DNA of 64,000 nt from Proales similis (taxonomy: Eukaryota > Rotifera > Eurotatoria > Ploima > Proalidae). The notes under the pieces were generated by a model. That model did not search any database and was not told the DNA's origin. It worked only from the letters and a program-made list of their open reading frames with translations. The translations under genes were made by a program, and so were the position numbers. Location: assembly GCA_019059635.1 (NCBI GenBank), contig JAGVRJ010000001.1, positions 3,773,812-3,837,811 of the forward strand, given 5' to 3'. Shown one piece after another: positions 25,795 through 36,035 of this stretch (position 1 is its first letter; each line of letters begins with the position of its first letter).

Positions 25795-28251
25795 TCAATA
25801 ATTAAACATATTAAACTTCTCAAAACTGGATGGAGATTTGGAATCAAATATTTGCCTAATTGAGCTCTCAGCAATTTTCTTGGCTCTTTTGGAAATTGTT
25901 AGGGCACAATTCGCCGGTCGAGCTTTATACGCAAAGTTTCCCGTTAAATCGAAGTCTTGCAATGGATAGTAGTTTTCCGTTGCTGTTTTGGGTTTATAGC
26001 TTCGAATTTCGTTGATCTTTTCTATGTCAATTTTTACTTTTCCTGATTTGAGCTCTGGAAAAATGTCTAACACACTCGGTCGGCTTTTAGGATGATACGA
26101 TGAAGATTGTTTTGCCACTGAATTCGCTTGACTTGGGCTCTCATCGGGCTGGTTTCGAAGTTTATAGATATTAAGTAATCGATCGAAACTGTTTTCGGTA
26201 GGTTCCGGGAGATGATCATTTTGAGATATTTCATCATTATCATCCTCTGAGCTAGAGCAAACAGATATTTTTGAGTAAGTGCTCTTTAGCTGATTAAGAG
26301 TCAGACTCAGGTTTTGAATGCTATTATTGTTGTCAAAATTGATGCATTTTGTATCCCAACTAGGCGAAGACGAAATTTGAGAAGGTGCTGAAGAACCCTT
26401 GCACGATGAACTTGAATCAAAAGAGCAGTTTTCGTTGAAGTTATTTTTTTCAGAAGTGAAGTCAGGCAGAAATTCGTATAAAGCTTCACTTTCGTCTAAT
26501 TTTTTAGATCTTTTTTGCTTGACTGAAAATTTTGATTTCATGAGTTTATGGATGAGGCTTTTTTGGCTCCTATCCTTTTCTTCTTTTAATTTATCTGAAG
26601 GGCGTGAGCTTGGAATGATCGAGCTTCTAGTCACCCCCGATGCCAGGGAACTGCAAGATGATATGGAATGACTGTTTCTTCTCAATAACTCAAAATTTTT
26701 CCTGCTCATTGCTTGATACGGATAAATGTTTTTCTTAATAGATGAAACTTCGGTCCCAGTATTGAGAGAAACTCTTGAGCTTGAGGAAGACGTATCTCTA
26801 TTAGCCAAACCAAGTTCACTCTCTTCGTTCAAGCTAAAGCTTGAACCTGAGTACTTTTGAGATTCGTAGCTTTCATCGATTGAATCGTAAATTTCATCTA
26901 GATTGATTAAGTTCTTCTCCAATTTATCTCGCCTTTCTAAATTGCCACCAGACGCGGTAGAATTGACTTGGTGGCATAAATCTTTCGCTATGGGGTTAAA
27001 CTCGACCATTTGAAGAGTATTTACACAATTAGTCAACTTGTCCGAACTCGTCGCATTTCCAGATACATAGTGACGGTACACTTTTGAGTTGATCGGAAAC
27101 TGAGATATGACTCGGATTTCTTCTTTTTGAGTTGGTCTGTGCAGGAATCGTTCGTTTGGCTTTTGACCCTTGTACCGAGAAATTTTTCCAAATGCTCCCA
27201 GTTTTTCACGTCGAGTTTCCTCGGTTTTGGATTCAACATTCATGTGATCTTTAAAGTTTTGTTTTCGGCTGTTAACAATTTTATGACCTCTTAAATGACC
27301 CAGAAAAGAGCTGCTTTTTCTCGAGTTTTTCAGCTCATTTAATTCTTGATTAACTTGCTTTTCTTCTTTTTTCTTACTCGGACTCTTCAAGCTCAAGTTA
27401 AAAGAAAAAGAAGAAAGGTGCTGCTTGAGACCTTTCTTTTCGTTTGATAAGTGTTTATAAGCCTCATTATTTTGTTGAATAGCGCTTTCTGTTTTTTCTT
27501 CTAGTATATCTGCCTCTCCTTTGAAGGGTGTACAAGAACAAAAATCTGTCTGCACTGAACAACTTCGTCGCGAGAAATTCGAAGAAGACTGTTTAGGGTC
27601 GACCAACTCGTGTATGTTTTCAAGACTCCTAGAAAAAGAATCTGTTGCTTGAAAATTTTTATCAATCGTTTCATTTCTTGCAATCGGGTCAGTCGTAATT
27701 TCCTGGCAGCGTCGCTCGAAATATGCCTTAATCTTGCTGGGTTTTATATTGGCTCCTAGTTTCCTTCTTAAGGTTCCGCCTGTTAGTTTTCGATCATTTG
27801 TGTTTTTTCGCCAAGTTCGTTTTGATCCCTCGTTGCGGAGCAGGTTAGTAGCCCTTAGGCAGTGAGATGGAAGTTCGGCGGGCAAAACTCTGTTCTCTGG
27901 TCTAGCGAAGCTTCTTTTCCGCTTAACCGTTCGAATCGCTCTTTTAAGTCCAGTTTCAAGATTGATCTCAGTTTCAGAATTTGAAGAATCGTCCTCAGGA
28001 GCTAATGTGTCATATTCGTTTTGATCCCAGTTGCTACAATCTTCTCTACCCTCTCTTTTTTCTGAGTTATCAGATAGAACTTGTTTTTGCTGATATTCTC
28101 CGATATCAGAATATACGAATGACTCATCTGCGACCTTTTCTTGGATACTGCTGAGTTCTTTCTCAAATTCATTTTCACTGAGCGTTGCGTTCAGATATTC
28201 CACAGAATAGTAGCTAGCTTTCTGGTTGAAGTTGGACTCGTTATTGCCCAT
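25795..28251 (-). CDS. Large disordered Ser-rich protein, possible N-myristoylation
   Basis: An 818-residue uninterrupted frame, notable among intron-rich neighbours. It starts MGNNESNFN, which fits the N-myristoylation rule (MG followed by Ser at position 6). The rest is low-order, rich in Ser, Lys, Glu and Asn. There are basic clusters (KRKRSFARPENR, KKKEEK) and many Ser runs (SSSCKGSSAPSQISSSPS). Somewhat conserved-looking segments include LPSHCLRATNLLRNEG with RTWRKN (about residues 128-155) and the C-terminal YKARPANCALTISKRAKKIAESSIRQIF. I do not recognise a domain. A membrane-tethered scaffold would fit but is inference. Confidence 0.6.
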   Translation of the reverse strand: MGNNESNFNQKASYYSVEYLNATLSENEFEKELSSIQEKVADESFVYSDIGEYQQKQVLSDNSEKREGREDCSNWDQNEYDTLAPEDDSSNSETEINLETGLKRAIRTVKRKRSFARPENRVLPAELPSHCLRATNLLRNEGSKRTWRKNTNDRKLTGGTLRRKLGANIKPSKIKAYFERRCQEITTDPIARNETIDKNFQATDSFSRSLENIHELVDPKQSSSNFSRRSCSVQTDFCSCTPFKGEADILEEKTESAIQQNNEAYKHLSNEKKGLKQHLSSFSFNLSLKSPSKKKEEKQVNQELNELKNSRKSSSFLGHLRGHKIVNSRKQNFKDHMNVESKTEETRREKLGAFGKISRYKGQKPNERFLHRPTQKEEIRVISQFPINSKVYRHYVSGNATSSDKLTNCVNTLQMVEFNPIAKDLCHQVNSTASGGNLERRDKLEKNLINLDEIYDSIDESYESQKYSGSSFSLNEESELGLANRDTSSSSSRVSLNTGTEVSSIKKNIYPYQAMSRKNFELLRRNSHSISSCSSLASGVTRSSIIPSSRPSDKLKEEKDRSQKSLIHKLMKSKFSVKQKRSKKLDESEALYEFLPDFTSEKNNFNENCSFDSSSSCKGSSAPSQISSSPSWDTKCINFDNNNSIQNLSLTLNQLKSTYSKISVCSSSEDDNDEISQNDHLPEPTENSFDRLLNIYKLRNQPDESPSQANSVAKQSSSYHPKSRPSVLDIFPELKSGKVKIDIEKINEIRSYKPKTATENYYPLQDFDLTGNFAYKARPANCALTISKRAKKIAESSIRQIFDSKSPSSFEKFNMFNY

Positions 28252-29561
28252 TATGAGCTTGTTTAGCCGTTATCTATGCGTCACGTCCAAACTATCTAGA
28301 CTTCGGTTGAATAGACAAAAATCAATGAAGTCAGATTAAGAGAAAAGCTGCTAAATGACGGACGTGAACGAACTCGCAATAAAGAATGGGATTACGGGCA
28401 TGAATTCAATGGGATACTATATGTTTGCAGGACTTGTGCTAATCCCCAAAGTTACATGTTGAGACTAGATAGAAGGGTCATTGAGGAGGTGAGCCTCAAA
28501 GAAGAATGGCGTTCTTCTCAATATTTGTGTGCGAATTAAGTCAATCAATTCGCGTGAATTGCTCTTTCGTGTGATGAGTGTGTAGCCAAAGGCGCTATCG
28601 ATAATTCTCAATCTAGACTGCATTAGAGTTTAAGGCTACACTACAGTTCAGCTCTTGTTTTTGAAAGCACTCTACTAGATGTTGTGAGTTGGCGTGCAAT
28701 GAGTCTGTCTAGTAAATAAGCCATGTCGCAAGGAGCGAGCTTGTGAGCGCCGAGGCCAAACTACCGCGATTGACATCGTAGATTCTAAACTTACAGCATG
28801 ATACCTTTATTTGCTTAGAGGGCTTGACAAGCGGTCATCGAGTTCGTTTGAATCAGTTCACAATGCAATAATGGCAAGTAAACATTATAAGCGAGCTGTC
28901 CAAACGTGAGCCCTTCAATTGTTGATACTAAAACGCATCAAATTTATTCTAAAGTCTATTGACTCTTAAGCCTAAATTCGAGCTTGTGCTCAATGAACGT
29001 GTTGTTGATAGATCCCATAGAGCCAAACGACACTGATCATCTTAAAAATAGAACTACGGGCTTGAATAAAAGACAAAAAGGGGTGATGAGAATTCAAACG
29101 GGTTTATGGGCCACTAAACAAAAAGGAGCCACATATTATATCCAGAATTCATACTCATGGTCATGTTGGCCTTGTCTTTCTTTTATTTTTGGGGTAATTA
29201 TCATATGAATAAAGCCAACAAGCAAACAGATCATGACAACCTTAAACAAGAAGTACACAGGGCATTGATAAGCCTTTCAAGAGCTAAACTTACGACCTGG
29301 GTTTTAAGCAAAGCGATATTTTATGTGATTTTAGAATTTTCTCTTCTTTATTTGAAACTATCCACCTTTCAATAGGTAAAAATTCGTAGCTAAAATCCGC
29401 ATTTGAATTCAAGCCGATTGGAAAGGTGAGGGTATCATTATATCGAACGAACGAGATGATCACGGTGACGACAAATAGAGATAAAAAATTGAGATTCATT
29501 AACCAAAAGCGATTTCGAGAAAATTATTTAAAATTTAAATAGAAAAATGACTAAGTATTGT
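28252..29561. other. Gene-poor interval with a possible small secreted ORF
   Basis: About 1.3 kb. On the minus strand 29290-29499 starts MNLNFLSLFVVTVIISFVRY, a plausible signal peptide, but I could not join it in phase to downstream exons. A plus-strand frame at 29157-29375 is also open. I regard neither as a supported gene. Confidence 0.35.
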
Positions 29562-30302
29562 TCAAAGTTCGTAAAGATCGTCTTTTTCTTTCTCTAAACG
29601 TTGTAGATTCTCGTTTGCAAGCTTGGCGCGGCTGGAAAATGCCAGGAAACCGCTGGCGCTTCGGGGGTAAGAATTGGTGCCGTTACTTAAAACGACTGAT
29701 TCTGGAACAGTGGATATTGAAGCATCGCTTTTTCGGGACATAGTTCGACTCTTTTGAATATTCTCACTGTTCGATTCGATATGCTTCAGCTTGACTTTTG
29801 ATTCATTTATGACTGAGTCAAACTTGCTTAGATAATCACTTATTTTAACATTCTCCTGTTTTTCCGCTTCGAGGCTATTCCTGCTTGCGTGGTAATTAGA
29901 CGAATCGTTTTTTATTTGGCATTCTCCACTTTCCTCAATGCCAAAAGCTCTGAGTTTATCTTTACTCATAGGAACAATTAAATAATCTTTGACCATCGCC
30001 AGATCATAACTCCACAAACGGTTGGCGCGCTTCAATTCTTCGATCTTGAGCGAGATTTTTTACTTGAGCTTTCATGATCTTCTAACAAAACTCACCTTGA
30101 TACCATATCTTAAACTGATGCCCTGCAGAGTTTCACCCGGCTCGAGTTTGTGCCTGAATTCTACCATTTTTGGCTTGGTTTCGACTGGTTTCAGGCTTCC
30201 GTAGTTTGCTTTCTTGTTGCTTTTAGATGTTGAACTTTGAAGCTTTTTTGTTTCCAATATTTCATCATCATCGAGTATCAAAGCATATTGGGAAGATGCC
30301 AT
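29562..30302 (-). CDS. LYSMD2: LysM-domain protein, LYSMD1/2-like
   Basis: Cytosolic LysM proteins LYSMD1 and LYSMD2 have one N-terminal LysM domain and a disordered tail. Here the first exon (from 30302) contains FRHKLEPGETLQGISLRYGIK, almost the family consensus HxLQPGETLQGLALKYG. An intron of about 59 nt then joins it to IEELKRANRLWSYDLAMVKDYLIVPMS, completing the LysM fold (consensus IKRANRLxxxDxxFLxKxLxIP). The tail is rich in Ser and Lys and ends DDLYEL at 29562. LYSMD1 and LYSMD2 cannot be separated from this sequence. Confidence 0.82.
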
Positions 30303-30817
30303 TCTTGTTCCTGAAATATGTTAAAACTCGCTTCAGTACTTCAAGGAAGAGCGAGTGACCCGATTCGTTCGGTTTTATCGACAATCCAAAATTTCATGAT
30401 AATATTATAATTTTATTATTATCATAACATGCGTTTTATTCAGTCATGTAGACATCTAGCTATGTATTCTTCATAATTTACACGAAGAAATCAACGATTG
30501 GGCAGCTATATCACAACAATTTAGATTTGGCATTCTAAAACTATTTAATGCAGTCGATGGAATAATCACACTGCAAAATAGTCAGACAAATAAATCTTCA
30601 ATAAAATCGAATAATCTAAATTGAAAAAAAATTTTCCCTTTAAAAGTGATCAATCGATATTGAAGGAATGGGAGTAAATTTGCAGTAAAACGATTCAGAT
30701 ACTCTTGAATTGACCTTTTGAGTTTTTGAGTTTACAAAATAGAAAATTGTACAAATTAATTAAATTAATAAATTACTTCCACCCAAGAAACTATTAAAAA
30801 TTTATCTATTTTCGGTT
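30303..30817. other. Intergenic region
   Basis: Very AT-rich interval between the LysM gene and the 3' end of DPH7, with no coding signal. Several poly-A-signal-like words on both strands. Confidence 0.5.
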
Positions 30818-31849
30818 TCAATTTTGAATTTTATTAAAAAGACACTTCCAAACTCTCAAAGAATTGTTGTAAAACGAACAAGTCGCTACAAAACTTTCAT
30901 GGATATGGTTGGTCTTCCAGGCAAATCCATAAACCAGCTTGTCTTTGCCATGCTCTTCATAAAGTAGTACTGGATTTAAACTTTCAGATTCAATCAGCCA
31001 AGCACCTTCGTGCATACAAGCGCACCCGAGTAGCTCAGCATTTTGGTGTGGTTTCAGTTTCCAAATTCCTCCACCAAGTCTTTTCGATTCTTTAACAGGA
31101 CGTTTTAAATTTCGGTTGTCTAATATATAAATTTTTTCATCGTACGAGCCACACAAAAGATTATTGTCATTATATCCTTTTAAGCATTGGCCATGCGACA
31201 GTTGGCCATGCAAAATCGAACACACTCCTGCTCCGAAAGCCTCACATTTGGCTATTGGAATGCTATTTGGACTTCGCAAGTCCCACTTTTTTAAAGTTGA
31301 GTCATCAGCACCAGTGTAAACAAGATTATCATTACTCCTATCGTTCAGAACGCTCCAAGTATGAGACTCGTGTACTTTAAGGGCATTTAACACTTTGATT
31401 CGATTACTATCTAGCTTAGTAACATGGAGTATTCCTTCATCGTCCACCGTAAATATCTTATCTGCATTATTGTCCATGCTAAGGCCGACCGCTTTATTTG
31501 TAAGCTGACAATCGTAAACAATTTCAATCATTTGACAATTAGACTCTGACAACTTGTAGCTTATAAGTTGAATCTTATTTTCAGAGTCGATTGTAGCGAT
31601 TGAATTTGAATTTAGGCATTTTAAGTCAAGAATGCCAGCGGTTTCATATTTCAAAGTATTTAATTTTTCAATTTGATTGAATTGTTCATTCAACTTCAAA
31701 AAATGAACGCAGCCTTTACGTTTCCGTTCATTTGTATCCAGAAAGTAAGCACCACAAACGAGAATGCCTTCATGCTCGGGAAGCCATTCGACTACATCTG
31801 CTGTAAGCTCTGTATCAAACTCAAGGCAGTTTTCATAATTCATTCTCAA
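30818..31849 (-). CDS. DPH7: DPH7 (WDR85), diphthine methylesterase
   Basis: WD-repeat enzyme that removes the methyl ester from diphthine on eEF2 before the last amidation in diphthamide synthesis. Single exon, 343 residues. Diagnostic blocks are LVYTGADDSTLKKWDLR, LLCGSYDEKIYILDNRNLKRPV (human GSYDEHILLWDTRNMKQP), GGGIWKLKPH, LGCACMHEGAWL (human AACMHSGF), KLVYGFAW and the ending FVATCSFYNNSLRVW (human LLATCSFYDHALHLW). It is shorter than human DPH7 because the low-complexity insert of the human protein is missing. Confidence 0.9.
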   Translation of the reverse strand: MRMNYENCLEFDTELTADVVEWLPEHEGILVCGAYFLDTNERKRKGCVHFLKLNEQFNQIEKLNTLKYETAGILDLKCLNSNSIATIDSENKIQLISYKLSESNCQMIEIVYDCQLTNKAVGLSMDNNADKIFTVDDEGILHVTKLDSNRIKVLNALKVHESHTWSVLNDRSNDNLVYTGADDSTLKKWDLRSPNSIPIAKCEAFGAGVCSILHGQLSHGQCLKGYNDNNLLCGSYDEKIYILDNRNLKRPVKESKRLGGGIWKLKPHQNAELLGCACMHEGAWLIESESLNPVLLYEEHGKDKLVYGFAWKTNHIHESFVATCSFYNNSLRVWKCLFNKIQN

Positions 31850-32139
31850 ACTTGACTTATCTCTAACTCAAACGTGCTGAATAACCAAAAGAAGGATTTA
31901 TAATCAGCTTGAAAAAAGTTTTAAATTCAATAACTGCCAAGAAGTCGGGACAACGTGAACTCTTTTTTGCATGATCAATCTTTCTGTTGCGTGCATGTAA
32001 TAAAAAAATTTGATTAGAAAAAGTTTTGAAAATGTGAATTTTTTTTAGATGCAAAATAAAACGAACAAGTAATTGAAAATTTCGAAATTTTATTTATTTT
32101 TCGGTTTATAAAAATGTCGAATGCCGCAAAATCTTTTAT

Positions 32140-34218
32140 CTAGTAAATTGCTGATCTGTCAATTGAAATGTCTATTTGGTCGCTTTTATTCTCCTGGTTA
32201 AGAAATTCGGTCCTATCAGACCAAAATAAGTTTTTGTTTGACTCTGGTCCTGATTTTTTTCTTACCATAGGACCGGAAAATAATTGTTGAATTTATTAGA
32301 ATCTATTCTGTTTTCACGATGTTGTCGGCAAAACCAATCTAAGAAAGAATAAGACAAGTCTTGCCAGGCTTCTAAGTCTTCATTTGAAAAGCCAATCCAG
32401 CTTTTGATAGAATTGAGTCTCTTTTGAACCTTTGAAGAAACTCAAGTTATGATAAAAATTCGTTTCCATTTTAGGCACAAACCCTTTCTTTTAAATCTTG
32501 GATGCTGGCTTCACCTTTCCTGGAAATGAAGGATCTCAATTTTTCTCTTATTGCACGAACTATAATGTACCTAAATGACGGTCAACGAAGCCACTAGAAA
32601 GAGAAATCTTAAATAACTTTCAACTTACCAAGTGGTTTTCTTTTTCAGAACCCCAAACACGTTTCTTTCTCTGTCAAGAAAATAGAGAACGACACCTTCG
32701 TAGCCATGATCCTTCCTTATCTTTTTTTCAATTCTTAAAACTGTGAGCCAAGACGTCCAATATTGCTTACTCTCTTGAGATATGTTTCTATGTCATTTAG
32801 ACAAACCTCTTCAATATTGAGGGTGGAAAATCCGAACAATTCTGCCAGCTAAAAACTTTATGTTTGATTTTGAGTAACTAATTTAGCAATAGAATATATT
32901 ATCACGTTATTTGATATATCGGGAGGTAAAAAGCATAGCTTTTGAATTCTCGTTTCTACTGTTGATTCTACCCATGCAATAAATTTAAGCTCGGGCCTGG
33001 AAAAAAATTTAATTACCAAATTCAATTTCTTTGCGCTCAATGATTATACTTTTTTAAGGACGAAAAGTCTTCGACATGCTGAGAGTCTGGATTTAATAAT
33101 TCAAGCATCATCGTCAATCGTGACAAACTTAAAAAGCTTAAAAACCTTGGAAATTCACCGTTTGTTTCCTCTTTTTAATCAAAATTTCTTGGTTTTAAAG
33201 GCTTACATGGTGCGCATGTCAGGATTCAAGTTATTAATTTGCTTAAGAGCTGCACGAGCAATTACTCTTGCGTACTGGTAGCGATCTTCATTGTACATTT
33301 CTATATCAGCTGAATGTTTTAAAAACTAAAGGATTTCTTACCAAACTCTTAGTGAAGAAAATTAAATACCTTCTTTTTTAAACGCCAAATGAACATTCTT
33401 TGAACCAGCAAACATCACGAACGATCCATCGACAAATCTAGCGCTGATGTGTGCTGATTCACCATTCGCTTTTCTCAGAGCTAAAATTTTTTCTGTTTGA
33501 TCCAAATCTTTTAAGAAATAGCTTTTCCAATCATCCTTCGATCGATCCATGTCATCTTCATCGCCTAATCCTCCTGTGAATTTTCGCATTCCATAAATGA
33601 CCAGGTCGTATCTGATTGTATTTTCATATGAGGAGATGAGAAAACAATTTCCTCGAGCAACCTTGATATATTCCGTCTTAAGTGCGCCTTTACCATAATC
33701 GAACAATTAGAAGAGATTTACTTTTGCCCGAAATTCAGGATTTCGATCATAGACAGTGTCATCAGGTCCTCTGCTCGAAATTCGAATATCAGTTAGCTTT
33801 CCTATTCAAAACATGTTAAGTAACTTGCTACAAAAGGATATAAATTATTGAATTCTATTCTTCAAATGACAGAAATCTGCTTTAACCCTATGGATGAGTA
33901 TTACCTGATATTATAGAGACCGGAATTTCTCTTTGGACTTGTTTTATAAGGTCCTGATTTAGTGTCCAGTTGTAAAAGCTAGGTTTAGGTGTATTTTACC
34001 AACTCTTTTTGTTTACCGATTGAAGAAGAAACATACGATTCTGATTGTTCCGAATGGCTTCGGTCATTTATTTCAAATATAGTGTTGATTCTATCTCTGA
34101 ATAGATTGATATTCACATCCGAGAGCTTTTCTTCAAGTCTTTGATTTAAAAACTCAAATACTTGTTTGGAATCGAGCATAACGTCTGTGATTGATTCGTT
34201 AGCTATTTCTTTTAGCAT
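32140..34218 (-). CDS. T4 RNA ligase 1-like nucleotidyltransferase-fold protein
   Basis: About 550 residues over roughly ten exons, joined by eye. The first exon is MLKEIANESITD (34218); others give SSRGPDDTVYDRN with FRAK, YIKVARGNCFLIS, YGMRKFTGGLGDE, then ALRKANGESAHIS. The KANGE motif fits motif I (KxDG/KxNG) with the lysine that would carry AMP. GSFVMFAGSKNVHLAF follows, then a helical region. GYEGVVLYFLD resembles motif IV and FGVLKKKTTWYIIVRAIREK resembles motif V (compare KIKxxxxYxxxRxWRE in fungal Trl1). The last exons give WQDLSYSFLDWFCRQH and YFPVLWTEFL, ending at 32140. The family is the T4 RNA ligase 1-like proteins known from several invertebrates; substrate and biological role are not known to me. 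One proposed intron is only 30 nt. Confidence 0.65.
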
Positions 34219-34387
34219 GCTATTTGTTATAATCTCTAACCATAGGAAGCTTAAACTCCTATGTTTTTTTTCAAAAACAAAAAATTAAAAATGCATTTAT
34301 TTGAAAAAATAATCTATGCCATTCGGCATTGAATATTTTTTGACTTGAGAAGCACCGAGATTGTAAGAATCAAATCCCAGAAACTTT

Positions 34388-35743
34388 TCACATAAGCTTC
34401 TTATTTATTATCTCCCAGATCATTCTCCGACGAAAATAAGGCATGTGAGATTGGTTGAATGTGAATGTATTTTTTCTTCGGCTGATATACTCCGCGTATT
34501 TACATGTAAACATTCCACAGTCGGAACCGTTCATTTGCTGTGGAACATCTTGAACATGGAAACATTTCCATTGAGATACGTCAAGCTCAGAACCCCCGTT
34601 TTTATCTGCATACTCGTCCCTTAGATAGTCCCTTAATAAAAATTATCAAAAGTTCAAGAAATAAACAAAAATTATGTCCTGTTTACCTCAATGCTTTTAG
34701 ACACTCGTGATTAAATCCATTCATGGAGTCATAGTATCTTATTTCCTTACACTCCATGTCCATGACTGCCAGTGTCCAATGAAGGCCTAAATGAATGGGC
34801 ACGAGGATCAAACCAAAAGAAAATATGTCTATTTTGCGGGTCCATCTCCGCAAAGAGGAATAACCAGTTTTAATGAGTTTTGGATAAAAAAAAGTCGAGA
34901 ATGCGTAAGTCTTTAAACCAAGCTTGCCGGACTCGCTTCTTTCACATATAAGGTTCATGTAAAAATTAATAATTTCATCATTCAGCCAATTAAGACCGGC
35001 AAGTGTTTGAATATCTTTTCTCGTAATGTCTATGTTAAAAGCGCTGACTAGAACTTCATTTTGGGGATAAGCCCGTAGAGCTTTAATAATTAACTCTTCA
35101 TGGTTATCTCCTAGCTCTTTCGTTTAATTCGCTTGATAATTTTTGAATTCTTGTTCTTGTGAGAAAATGACCTACCGGGGAAATCGTTTTCCTCCTCAGA
35201 TATATATTCTACATGGAGCAGAGAGAGCCGCTTTGCATCAAGGTGAAGCTGTCTTGAAAACTTCTCAGCCAACTCTTGATCGATTCGCTCATTCTCTAAT
35301 CTCTTAGTTCGAATGTATTAAATATTTTTAGTAGTGGATGAAATTTTTTTTACTTGTCGTTTTTTATACTTGTAACGTTCTTCTTCAATTAATAAGAGGT
35401 TTGATTTTAATTGCGAGTGCTTTAGTCTTGATATCATGACTAAGAATAGGGGACTTGACAATCATATTTTTCAAGCTTACATTTCACCGAGGAGTGGAGC
35501 ACTCTTCTTGAGCGCAGTATTCCATCTATACTCGAGGTTTGAAAATACTTTTGAATTTCTTTTTGAACTCTGCATATCTGCCTCTTCATTTTTATCAATT
35601 ATTCTCTTTAATATTCCGTCGGGCATTTTACTGCGCAAACTTTGCAAGACTTGGATATTTGACGATTTTTCATTGAAGTGGTTTAACCCAAACTCTGATT
35701 TGCTTCGCAGCGACCTTTCTGTTGCACTTTCTGCCTCATACAT
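34388..35743 (-). CDS. SENP1: SENP1/2-type SUMO protease (Ulp1 family)
   Basis: Cysteine protease that matures SUMO and removes it from targets. The catalytic domain is spread over three exons: ITRKDIQTLAGLNWLNDEIINFYMN (about 35030-34960), TFFYPKLIKTGYSSLRRWTRK and ILVPIHLGLHWTLAVMDM (catalytic His) with IRYYDSMNG (Asp), then VPQQMNGSDCGMFTCKYAEY (Gln and Cys) and HMPYFRRRMIWEIINKKLM at 34388. All triad residues are intact. Upstream, a charged region (RLENERIDQELAEKFSRQL) is continuous. The 5' end is less certain: the frame from 35743 (MYEAESATERS) joins in phase only through a 27-nt intron at about 35461-35487; otherwise translation could start at MISRLKHS (about 35439). Confidence 0.88.
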
Positions 35744-36035
35744 CAGCGTTGATTCGCTTAAAATTCGATTTAAAAGCTCACCCAGGGAATATTTGGAAAA
35801 TTAAAAAGTTGTAAGCATTTTTAACATAATCAGGCCACTTATTATGTTTGTAAATTCAAATTTATATCGCCTGGCCCATATTTTGGACTGCTTTCAAGAT
35901 CTTTTAATTCTTTCTTTACATAACCCATTAAGTTAAATGATAAATATTCTTATAAATTACTGAACGCTCAGATAATATTTTATTTATCATGTATACCAAA
36001 CAAAGCCGATTAATGTCTCAGTAAGCTATGAATCA

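Noticed and set aside
29290-29499. Possible secreted protein with signal peptide (minus)
   Set aside because: The signal-like start is attractive, but tested donors and acceptors downstream gave stops or wrong phase.
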